A stretch of DNA of 5,762 nt. Origin: Clostridia bacterium (lineage in GTDB: Bacteria > Bacillota > Clostridia > Christensenellales > Borkfalkiaceae). Below the pieces are notes generated by a model. That model worked only from the letters and a program-made list of their open reading frames with translations. It made no database searches and was not told the DNA's origin. This document shows positions 1 through 5,060 of this stretch, piece by piece (positions within the stretch are counted from its first letter, which is position 1; each line of letters starts with the position of its first letter). The stretch is taken from positions 1 to 5,762 of the forward strand of contig JAGBSS010000140.1 in assembly GCA_017631725.1 (NCBI GenBank). The letters are read 5' to 3'. Made by a program: the position numbers and the translations under genes.

Positions 1-1
1 A

Positions 2-1693
2 ATTGGTATAGCAATGGTTTTAGCATTGTCAAGTGGTTTTTCTGCTTACATAAACAGGTTGCAAGCCCAAACACTTTCCGTTTATCCGCTAACTGTAAGC
101 GAATCTAGTATTGCGTTAGAAGATTTTAATAAATTAGCATCTTCTGTTGTGACAGATGAGCAACTTGCCCAAAGATTAACCGAAAAAGTTTATCAAGATT
201 ACCTTTTTGGCGATTTGGCAAACATGTTAGAATCTAACGATATAAATCAAGTTTACACAACTGAAGACGGCACTAAAATTGCTTATTTAGATTACGTTTC
301 AGACTTTGTAAATTCTAAAAATGCCGAGTTGGGTGAAAATGAGTGGAAATATTGTTTAGAAAAAGATTACGGGTTTGACGTTAACTATTATATTTTTTCA
401 GAAATTGGCTTAAACTTAACAAATACCGGCACGGCGACCTATTCTGTAATGGCAATAGACACTTTAGTTCAAAGTTTAGAAGAAATTTTTAGTTCTATGC
501 TAAAAGAATCGGAAATGAATATATCCACAAGTTTTGTTAGAGAATATATTCCAACTATAAGTGAAATTCCATCGGATATTAACCTTATAAAATCTCAATA
601 CGATTTACTTTACGGCGATTGGGCAACAAGTGAAAACCAATTGCTTTTGGTTGTAGATGAATATAACCAAGTCCCCGATATTACGTTGGCTTTTTTAGGC
701 TATAACACAATAGAGGGTATGGATGGGGTAAACGTAGCCTTTGGTAATAATACCGAGTTCACTTTTAAATCTGCCACAGAGAAAAAGTTTTGGTATATTC
801 CAAACAACGATAGATATATGCAGTTTGGCGAAAACTATATTCAAAGCGTGTTTGATAAAAGTAATCTTCCAAGCACGGCAGAAGAACTTGCAGTTAAAGG
901 CATTGTAAGGTTAAAAGATGGTTTAAGTTCGGGTATATTGCAAGAAGGTATTGCCTATACTTCTGCACTTAAAAACAAAATAATGTCGCAAGAAAATTTA
1001 AATTCTAACGTAGTATTAAAGGCTAAACAAAACGGTGGCAAACTTGCCGTTATAAACCCACTTATTCCCACAACCCCCGTTAGTATGACGGTAAGGGAAC
1101 TTGCAGGCGACAACACGGTAAATAAACTTTCCATTTACTCTTACGATTACGAGAGTAAAGAAGAGTTAAAGGCACATTTAGATGCTTGGAATACAAACGT
1201 TATAAGGGTAGGCGATGAAGATGCAGAAGTACATTATTCTGACACCACCGATATGCTATTTTCCGCACTTAATATGGTGGTAGATGCAGTAAAAATAATT
1301 CTTATTGCGTTTACGGCAATTTCCCTTGTAGTATCAAGCATTATGATAGGTATTATAACCTACGTTTCGGTAGTAGAAAGAACTAAAGAAATTGGTGTTC
1401 TCCGTTCACTTGGTGCAAGAAAGAAAGACGTTTCAAGAATTTTCAACGCAGAAACCTTTTTAATTGGTCTTTTTGCGGGCTTAATAGGCGTTGGCGTAAC
1501 CTATTTACTTTCTATTCCGATAAACCTAATTGTTGGAAAATTAATTCAGGGTGGCGGAAACATTGCATCACTTGGGGTGTTGCAAGCAGGTGTTTTAGTA
1601 GTTGTATCTTTCGTGCTAACCTTAATTGCGGGCATTTTCCCTGCAAGAATAGCAGCAAAAAAAGACCCCGTTATAGCCCTAAGAACAGAATAA
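2..1693 (+). CDS. ABC transporter permease, MacB/FtsX type (5'-truncated)
   Basis: The frame is open to the left edge, so the true start lies outside the window; residues are numbered here from the ATG at position 14. The protein begins in a membrane helix (GIAMVLALSSGFSAYI). An extracytoplasmic region of about 390 residues follows, and then three C-terminal helices at about 428-451, 482-507 and 521-541. Between the first two of these is the typical FtsX-domain cytoplasmic segment, VERTKEIGVLRSLGARKKDV (454-473), with a conserved-type Glu at 480. The end is the family-typical PARIAAKKDPVIALR. Four helices with one large outer domain is the MacB/LolE-like mechanotransmission topology, which moves or extracts substrates using a cytoplasmic ATPase. 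In Clostridia such permeases are often fused behind an ATPase domain in one long protein; that part would be upstream and cannot be seen. Substrate unknown. The gene ends 8 bp before a terminator. Confidence 0.9.
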   Translation: MGIAMVLALSSGFSAYINRLQAQTLSVYPLTVSESSIALEDFNKLASSVVTDEQLAQRLTEKVYQDYLFGDLANMLESNDINQVYTTEDGTKIAYLDYVSDFVNSKNAELGENEWKYCLEKDYGFDVNYYIFSEIGLNLTNTGTATYSVMAIDTLVQSLEEIFSSMLKESEMNISTSFVREYIPTISEIPSDINLIKSQYDLLYGDWATSENQLLLVVDEYNQVPDITLAFLGYNTIEGMDGVNVAFGNNTEFTFKSATEKKFWYIPNNDRYMQFGENYIQSVFDKSNLPSTAEELAVKGIVRLKDGLSSGILQEGIAYTSALKNKIMSQENLNSNVVLKAKQNGGKLAVINPLIPTTPVSMTVRELAGDNTVNKLSIYSYDYESKEELKAHLDAWNTNVIRVGDEDAEVHYSDTTDMLFSALNMVVDAVKIILIAFTAISLVVSSIMIGIITYVSVVERTKEIGVLRSLGARKKDVSRIFNAETFLIGLFAGLIGVGVTYLLSIPINLIVGKLIQGGGNIASLGVLQAGVLVVVSFVLTLIAGIFPARIAAKKDPVIALRTE

Positions 1694-1701
1694 AAAAGAA
1701 T

Positions 1702-1735
1702 AAAAAACTAACGAAAGCAATTCGTTAGTTTTTTT
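1702..1735. terminator. Bidirectional intrinsic terminator between convergent genes
   Basis: A perfect 10-bp stem, AACTAACGAA (1706-1715) with TTCGTTAGTT (1721-1730), encloses the 5-nt loop AGCAA. It is flanked by an A run on the left and a T run on the right, so either strand gives a hairpin followed by U residues. It can end both the ABC permease transcript (+) and the SLOG-gene transcript (-). The last sense codon and the stop codon of the minus-strand gene lie inside the right arm and T run. Confidence 0.88.
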
Positions 1736-2228
1736 GTTTAAAAAGGTTTATAATGTTTTTATTCTTATTTACAGCATATTCATAGGCAATTTTTGTTCCA
1801 CTTTTAATTTTCTGTGGGAAATATGCTTTTTTGCTAATTTTGGGTTCAGGCTCGTAGTTTTCGTTATAGTAAAATATACAATAATCAGAATTGTCAATCA
1901 TTTCATAATTACGCTCGACATAGGAGTATCTCCCAGCCTTTTCAATTTTTTTTGGAAAATAAGTTTCTTCGTAAAATTTTAGTAAATAGTCACTATAAAA
2001 TTTTTTTATATTTTGATATGCAGACCTAACGTAAATTCTTTTTAAAAAAGGAAAAATGCTTTTTAGTTCAGTAACAATTTCCCATGATAAATTATCAAAG
2101 TTGCTTTTGCTACCAAAGAAAAAGGAAGTAGCACCTTGGTTTATTAGTGTTTTAATTGTTTCTTTCAGTAAAAGGTATAGTTTTTCTGTTTTATTAACGT
2201 TCCTATGTCCTATAAAGCAAACTTTCAT
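1725..2228 (-). CDS. SLOG-superfamily protein (YpsA/DUF1273-like), 167 aa
   Basis: The protein opens with beta-strand MKVCFIGHRN (1-10), the usual start of SLOG/YpsA-like Rossmann folds. Next is FFFGSKSNFDNLSWEIVTEL (36-55), which matches the nucleotide-binding-type loop and helix (compare GGA-x-GFD in YpsA). Then come KRIYVR (63-68), YVERNYEMID (103-112), CIFYYNENY (117-125) and SGTKIAYEYA (143-152), a set that I recognise from a clostridial SLOG-like family. The LOG-type PGGxGT motif is absent, so cytokinin-type phosphoribohydrolase activity is not supported. There is no signal peptide or membrane helix, so it is probably cytoplasmic. The SLOG superfamily binds or processes nucleotides or nucleic acid; the ligand here is unknown. 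The ATG at 2228 is preferred over an in-frame ATG at 2294, because a consensus promoter lies between them and an AGGTG Shine-Dalgarno sits just upstream. It is transcribed divergently from the XRE gene. It looks AT- and Lys/Tyr/Phe-rich, and length and motifs look complete. Confidence 0.82.
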   Translation of the reverse strand: MKVCFIGHRNVNKTEKLYLLLKETIKTLINQGATSFFFGSKSNFDNLSWEIVTELKSIFPFLKRIYVRSAYQNIKKFYSDYLLKFYEETYFPKKIEKAGRYSYVERNYEMIDNSDYCIFYYNENYEPEPKISKKAYFPQKIKSGTKIAYEYAVNKNKNIINLFKQKN

Positions 2229-2232
2229 ATCA

Positions 2233-2237
2233 CACCT
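2233..2237 (-). promoter_or_regulatory. Shine-Dalgarno deciding the SLOG gene start
   Basis: On the minus strand the sequence reads AGGTG, then TGAT, then ATG (2228). This site, together with the promoter at 2262-2291, fixes the start and excludes the longer frame that begins at 2294. Confidence 0.8.
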
Positions 2238-2241
2238 ATTC

Positions 2242-2259
2242 TTCGTGGAATTCCGTGAA
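2242..2259. promoter_or_regulatory. Operator-like palindrome A, over the SLOG gene start site
   Basis: TTCGTGGAA (2242-2250) is followed directly by TTCCGTGAA (2251-2259). The right half differs from the perfect inverse TTCCACGAA at two bases. The element lies between the -10 box and Shine-Dalgarno of the SLOG gene and covers its predicted transcription start, a position typical of a repressor operator. It is the first of three related elements in this intergenic region. Confidence 0.68.
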
Positions 2260-2261
2260 TA

Positions 2262-2291
2262 ATTATACAAAAAGACAGGGGTTGTTGTCAA
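2262..2291 (-). promoter_or_regulatory. Consensus sigma-A promoter of the SLOG gene
   Basis: The minus strand carries a perfect -35 TTGACA (2291-2286) and a perfect -10 TATAAT (2267-2262) with an 18-bp spacer. The predicted start is near 2255, inside repeat element A, giving a leader of about 27 nt. With both boxes perfect, this promoter should be strong unless repressed. Element B abuts the -35 with one base between them. Confidence 0.85.
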
Positions 2292-2292
2292 C

Positions 2293-2310
2293 ATCGTGGA
2301 ACTCCACGAG
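2293..2310. promoter_or_regulatory. Operator-like palindrome B, between the two promoters
   Basis: ATCGTGGAA (2293-2301) is followed directly by CTCCACGAG (2302-2310). The core TCGTGGA/TCCACGA (2294-2300 and 2303-2309) is a perfect 7-bp inverted repeat around AC. The half-sites are adjacent, as in element A. The element touches the -35 of the SLOG promoter on one side and overlaps the -35 region of the XRE promoter (about 2308-2313) on the other, so a bound protein could affect both. Confidence 0.72.
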
Positions 2311-2330
2311 ATAAAAATTTTTAAAATTCA

Positions 2331-2336
2331 TATAAT
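2331..2336 (+). promoter_or_regulatory. -10 box of the XRE gene promoter
   Basis: A perfect TATAAT, with a predicted start near 2343 at the left arm of element C and a leader of about 36 nt. No good -35 is present at 16-18 bp spacing; 2308-2313 reads GAGATA and is covered by element B. The promoter is therefore probably weak, or depends on a bound protein. Confidence 0.65.
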
Positions 2337-2339
2337 ACT

Positions 2340-2370
2340 TTCGTGGAAACCCATATCGGATTTCCACGAA
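2340..2370. promoter_or_regulatory. Operator-like inverted repeat C in the XRE gene leader
   Basis: TTCGTGGAAA (2340-2349) and TTTCCACGAA (2361-2370) form a perfect 10-bp inverted repeat separated by 11 bp. Inside it, CC (2351-2352) can also pair with GG (2358-2359). It begins around the predicted transcription start, and its right arm runs into the Shine-Dalgarno (AGGTGG, 2370-2375). As DNA it looks like an operator. As RNA it would form a strong 5' hairpin beside the ribosome-binding site. The half-sites match elements A and B but are spaced 13 bp further apart. Confidence 0.75.
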
Positions 2371-2375
2371 GGTGG
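2370..2375 (+). promoter_or_regulatory. Shine-Dalgarno deciding the XRE gene start
   Basis: AGGTGG lies 3 nt before the ATG at 2379, with the AGG core 6 nt before it. It supports this ATG over an in-frame upstream GTG at 2343, which lies in the left arm of repeat C at about the predicted transcription start. The first base of the site is the last base of the right arm of element C. Confidence 0.75.
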
Positions 2376-2378
2376 TTT

Positions 2379-2612
2379 ATGAATTTAAACGATGCTATAA
2401 TTAAAAGAATTAAAGAAATTTGTAATGAGAAAAATATTAACGTTTGTGTAGCAACGTTAAATGGTGGAAAATCTCCATCGGCAATTTACGATTTAATAAA
2501 GGGCAGAACAAAATGCTCTAAGGTGTCAACAATTAAATCTTTTTGTCAAGGCGCAGGTATTACCCTAGCGGAATTCTTTAATAAAGATTATTTTAACGAT
2601 TTTGAAGAGTAA
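2379..2612 (+). CDS. Small XRE-family helix-turn-helix regulator, 77 aa
   Basis: The whole protein is a single Cro/C1-type helix-turn-helix domain. Helix 1 is NDAIIKRIKEICNEKN (4-19). Helix 2 spans about 21-28, and the likely recognition helix is SPSAIYDLIKGR (32-43). VSTIKSFCQGAGITLAEFF (49-67) is the characteristic XRE C-terminal part, followed by a short acidic tail. There is no ligand-binding or enzymatic domain. It most likely binds DNA as a dimer. It is divergent from the SLOG gene, and three palindromic elements lie between them, one in its own leader. The inference is that it represses itself and the SLOG gene, but binding is not shown by sequence alone. In some two-gene modules a protein of this kind acts as the antitoxin-like partner; nothing here proves that. 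A terminator follows directly. Confidence 0.85.
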   Translation: MNLNDAIIKRIKEICNEKNINVCVATLNGGKSPSAIYDLIKGRTKCSKVSTIKSFCQGAGITLAEFFNKDYFNDFEE

Positions 2613-2614
2613 AC

Positions 2615-2648
2615 AAAAAAGAGTGATTAAGTTAAATCACTCTTTTTT
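2615..2648. terminator. Bidirectional intrinsic terminator between XRE gene and glyS
   Basis: GAGTGATT (2621-2628) pairs perfectly with AATCACTC (2635-2642) around a 6-nt loop, and the A6 and T6 flanks extend the stem. It starts 3 bp after the XRE stop codon and lies 18 bp beyond the end of glyS on the other strand, so it can serve both convergent genes. Confidence 0.9.
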
Positions 2649-2665
2649 AATTTAAATTTGTTTTA

Positions 2666-4048
2666 TTAAAATGCAATTTTATCTAAAATAAAGTTTTTAA
2701 GGTCTGCTACTTTTATTCTTACTTGTTCCATTGTGTCCCTATCTCTAACGGTAACGGTGTTATCTTCTAACGTGTCAAAGTCGATAGTCACGCAGTATGG
2801 CGTACCAATTTCGTCTTGACGGCGATAACGTTTACCAATAGAACCTGCTTCGTCGTAAGAAACCATAAAGTATTTTTTAAGTTCGTTGTAAATTTCTTTA
2901 GCCTTGTCGCCCAAATTCTTTTGTAATGGGAGTATTGCACATTTATAAGCGGCAATAGATGGATGGAAGTGCATTACAACACGGGTATCTCCGCCTTCTA
3001 ACTTTTCTTCATCATACGCTTCGGATAAAACTGCAAGCATTAATCTGTCTGCACCGATAGAGTATTCTATAACGTATGGGGTATACTTTTCGTTAGTGAC
3101 AGGGTCTAAATACATCATGTTTTTGCCAGAATATTCTTCGTGACGGCTTAAGTCGTAATTGGTTCTATTGTGAATACCGTTAAGTTCTGACCAACCGATA
3201 GGGAATAAGTATTGAATATCGCAAGCAGATTTTGCATAGAGAGCAAGTTTGTCGTGATCTTTAAACCTTAAGTGATTTTGGTCAAAGCCTAAATCTAATA
3301 AAAAGTTCCAAGCCTTTTCTTTAAAATCAGCGTAATATTCTTGGTCGGTGCCTTCTTTACAGAACCATTGGTGTTCCATCTGTTCAAACTCTATAGTTCT
3401 GAAAATAAAGTTACCGGGGGTAATTTCGTTTCTAAATGCTTTACCAATTTGAGCAATACCAAAAGGAACTTTTGCCCTTGCCGTTCTTTGAACGTTTAAA
3501 AAGTTAACAAATTCACCTTGAGCCGTTTCTGGGCGGAGATAAATTACGTTAGTGCTTTCATCGGTAACACCCCTTGAGGTTTGGAACATTAAGTTAAAGT
3601 TTCTAATAGGTGTCCAATTAAAGTTTCCGCAGTTTGGACAACGAACTTGGTGTTCGTTAATATATTCTTGCATTTCTTCTTGGCTCATAGCGTCTGGGTT
3701 AACAGCACCTTTAGAGTGTGCTTCAATTAAGTTATCTGCCCTTGCACGCATTTTGCACTCTTTACAATCCATTTTAGGGTCTGAAAAAGATGCGGTGTGG
3801 CCACTTGCTTCCCAAACCCTAGGGTTCATTAAAATTGCTGCGTCTACACCGAAAGAGTTTGCGCTTTCTTGAACAAACCTTTTCCACCAAGCACGTTTAA
3901 TATTATTTTTAATTTCCACGCCAACGGGGCCGTAGTCCCAAGTATTACCCATACCGCCGTAAATTTCACTACCGGGGAAAATAATACCCCTAGATTTACA
4001 AAGGTTTACAAGTTTTTCCATAGTGGCGCAAGATTTTTTTTCTTCCAT
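2666..4048 (-). CDS. glyS: Glycyl-tRNA synthetase, single-chain class II (460 aa)
   Basis: This cytoplasmic enzyme attaches glycine to tRNA-Gly using ATP, and is the dimeric single-chain type rather than the two-subunit glyQ/glyS type. Near the N-terminus is GSEIYGGMGNTWDYGPVGVE (26-45), diagnostic for this family. Two Cys pairs, C95-x2-C98 and C137-x2-C140, suggest a zinc site. LRPETAQGEFVNF (171-183) and the class II motif 2 region FRNEITPGNFIFRTIEFEQM (205-224) build the active site. SIGADRLMLAVL (330-341) is motif 3 with its conserved Arg. The anticodon-binding domain starts near HPSIAAYKCAILPL (362-375) and contains YRRQDEIGTPYCVTIDFDTL (408-427). Length is normal and no key motif is missing. 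The ATG at 4048 is chosen because GAGGTG lies 6 nt upstream; an in-frame GTG at 4057 is part of that Shine-Dalgarno. It appears monocistronic. Confidence 0.97.
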   Translation of the reverse strand: MEEKKSCATMEKLVNLCKSRGIIFPGSEIYGGMGNTWDYGPVGVEIKNNIKRAWWKRFVQESANSFGVDAAILMNPRVWEASGHTASFSDPKMDCKECKMRARADNLIEAHSKGAVNPDAMSQEEMQEYINEHQVRCPNCGNFNWTPIRNFNLMFQTSRGVTDESTNVIYLRPETAQGEFVNFLNVQRTARAKVPFGIAQIGKAFRNEITPGNFIFRTIEFEQMEHQWFCKEGTDQEYYADFKEKAWNFLLDLGFDQNHLRFKDHDKLALYAKSACDIQYLFPIGWSELNGIHNRTNYDLSRHEEYSGKNMMYLDPVTNEKYTPYVIEYSIGADRLMLAVLSEAYDEEKLEGGDTRVVMHFHPSIAAYKCAILPLQKNLGDKAKEIYNELKKYFMVSYDEAGSIGKRYRRQDEIGTPYCVTIDFDTLEDNTVTVRDRDTMEQVRIKVADLKNFILDKIAF

Positions 4049-4054
4049 TACATA

Positions 4055-4062
4055 CACCTCTT
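4055..4062 (-). promoter_or_regulatory. Shine-Dalgarno deciding the glyS start
   Basis: The minus strand reads AAGAGGTG, then TATGTA, then ATG (4048). The in-frame GTG at 4057-4055 is inside this site and so cannot be its start codon. Confidence 0.82.
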
Positions 4063-4078
4063 AAATTAATTAAGTAAA

Positions 4079-4107
4079 ATTTTAACTCAAAAGGAAATTT
4101 AAGTCAA
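4079..4107 (-). promoter_or_regulatory. Sigma-A-type promoter of glyS
   Basis: On the minus strand, -35 TTGACT (4107-4102) and -10 TAAAAT (4084-4079) are separated by exactly 17 bp. The predicted start is near 4072, giving a leader of about 24 nt. That is too short for a T-box riboswitch, and no T-box hairpin or terminator is visible upstream of the gene. Confidence 0.78.
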
Positions 4108-4177
4108 GAGAAATGTAAGTTTAATAAAATATTTATATCTTAATTTATTACTTTTGCTTTTATTTTTTTTAAATGTA

Positions 4178-4186
4178 TGCTATAAT
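4178..4186 (+). promoter_or_regulatory. Extended -10 promoter of the esterase-glnS unit
   Basis: TGCTATAAT is an extended -10 element (TGnTATAAT). The -35 region at 17-bp spacing is only T-rich, while TTGCTT at 4154-4159 is 21 bp away, which is too far. The predicted start near 4193 gives a leader of about 18 nt. The element lies inside an upstream frame extension that begins with TTG at 4154, so that extension is not part of the gene. Confidence 0.72.
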
Positions 4187-4197
4187 TGTAAAAAATT

Positions 4198-4203
4198 ACG
4201 GAG
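4198..4203 (+). promoter_or_regulatory. Shine-Dalgarno deciding the esterase gene start
   Basis: ACGGAG lies 7 nt upstream of the ATG at 4211 and downstream of the predicted transcription start, which fixes the start there. Confidence 0.72.
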
Positions 4204-4210
4204 AAATATT

Positions 4211-5050
4211 ATGGAGCAACTTCTTTCAGCACTTAAAAACTATAAATTTGATATTATTGTTTTAGCCGGTCAATCTAATGCAGAAGGCAACGGCTTTGGC
4301 AACACTCCAATCGCAGAAAACAACGGCCAAGTTTTCCAACTTTCCGATAAAAACGTTGCATCTTTCGTTCCAGACCCTGCAACACCAATAAAGGTTATTT
4401 TAAACGTTGTTTTTCCATTAGATTTATATTTTGGGCTTGCAAAAGAACGTATTGAAACTTATAGAAAAGAAAGCATGGGAGAATTAAGTTTAACCTTTGC
4501 TAACGAATATATTAAGGCAGGTCTTTTAAGTGAAGGCAGAAACCTTTTAATAGTAAAAACACCTGCAGGTGGCACGGGCTTTGCCAGAAAAGAATGGGGC
4601 TTAGGCTCGGTTTTATACAAAAGACTTATTGAAATGACTGATATTGCCTTAAACGCAAACCCTGAAAACAGGTTAGTTGCATTTTTATGGCATCAGGGAG
4701 AACACGATGCATACGAAAACGCTCATTTAAACAATGCCGAAAGATACGAGTTTTATAAAGAAAATTTTATGGCACAAATGAACGATTATAGGGCTAAATA
4801 TGGCAACGTTCCAATAATTTGTGGCGAATTTCAAGACGATTGGACTAAAGATTATCAAGAACAAAGCGACGTAGTAGAAAAGTGTATTAAAGATTGTTGT
4901 GAAATTTTAGGCAACGCTTGTATGGTATCCAGCCAAGGCTTACCATCTAACGATATGGAAGTTGGAAACAAAGACAACGCACATTTCTGTCGTTGGGCAA
5001 TTTACGAACTTGGCAGAAGGTATTTTAAAGGCTACGAAAGTTTAAAATAA
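4211..5050 (+). CDS. SGNH hydrolase, sialate O-acetylesterase-like (279 aa)
   Basis: The protein matches the SASA / carbohydrate esterase family 6 type of SGNH hydrolase. [14 protein letters not shown] (15-28) holds the nucleophile Ser22 in the GQSN block. [15 protein letters not shown] (116-130) is the oxyanion-side Gly-rich region. [14 protein letters not shown] (158-171) is the typical WHQGExD block. DNAHF (255-259) supplies the probable catalytic Asp255-x2-His258 pair, and [10 protein letters not shown] closes the domain. Such enzymes remove acetyl or other short acyl groups from sugars, including sialic acid or plant and bacterial glycans; the substrate here cannot be told. There is no signal peptide and no accessory domain, so it probably acts in the cytoplasm on imported or internal sugars. 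Only one SASA unit is present, shorter than many secreted members. It is followed after 10 bp by glnS and is probably co-transcribed with it. Confidence 0.88.
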   Translation: MEQLLSALKNYKFDIIVLAGQSNAEGNGFGNTPIAENNGQVFQLSDKNVASFVPDPATPIKVILNVVFPLDLYFGLAKERIETYRKESMGELSLTFANEYIKAGLLSEGRNLLIVKTPAGGTGFARKEWGLGSVLYKRLIEMTDIALNANPENRLVAFLWHQGEHDAYENAHLNNAERYEFYKENFMAQMNDYRAKYGNVPIICGEFQDDWTKDYQEQSDVVEKCIKDCCEILGNACMVSSQGLPSNDMEVGNKDNAHFCRWAIYELGRRYFKGYESLK

Positions 5051-5060
5051 AGGTGAAAAC

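Noticed and set aside
1734..2262. Open frames on the plus strand opposite the SLOG gene (1734-1982 and 2056-2262).
   Set aside because: They are Phe/Ile/Val-rich antisense shadows with no plausible Shine-Dalgarno and no recognisable domain; the minus-strand protein has clear family motifs.
2242..2370. CRISPR array or integron attC-like sites suggested by repeated TTCGTGGAA.
   Set aside because: Only three imperfect copies, palindromes rather than direct repeats with unique spacers, no cas or integrase gene, and each copy is placed on a promoter or start site.
2241..2371. Invertible promoter segment: 15-bp inverted repeats (14 of 15 identical) at 2241-2255 and 2357-2371 flank both promoters, so inversion would swap which promoter faces which gene.
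   Set aside because: No recombinase gene is in the window, and a third internal copy plus positions over both start sites fit operators better. Read pairs showing both orientations would revive the idea.
1725..2612. Classical type II toxin-antitoxin pair.
   Set aside because: Such pairs are usually co-directional and overlapping, and the SLOG protein does not resemble a known toxin fold. Divergent transcription fits a regulator plus target gene better.
3552..4069. Open frames on the plus strand opposite glyS.
   Set aside because: They lie antisense to conserved GlyRS motifs and to its promoter-proximal region, with no domain or start signal.
4060..4200. Riboswitch or structured RNA between glyS and the esterase gene.
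   Set aside because: The 162-bp gap is almost fully used by two divergent promoters with short leaders, and no long stem is visible in the AT-rich remainder.
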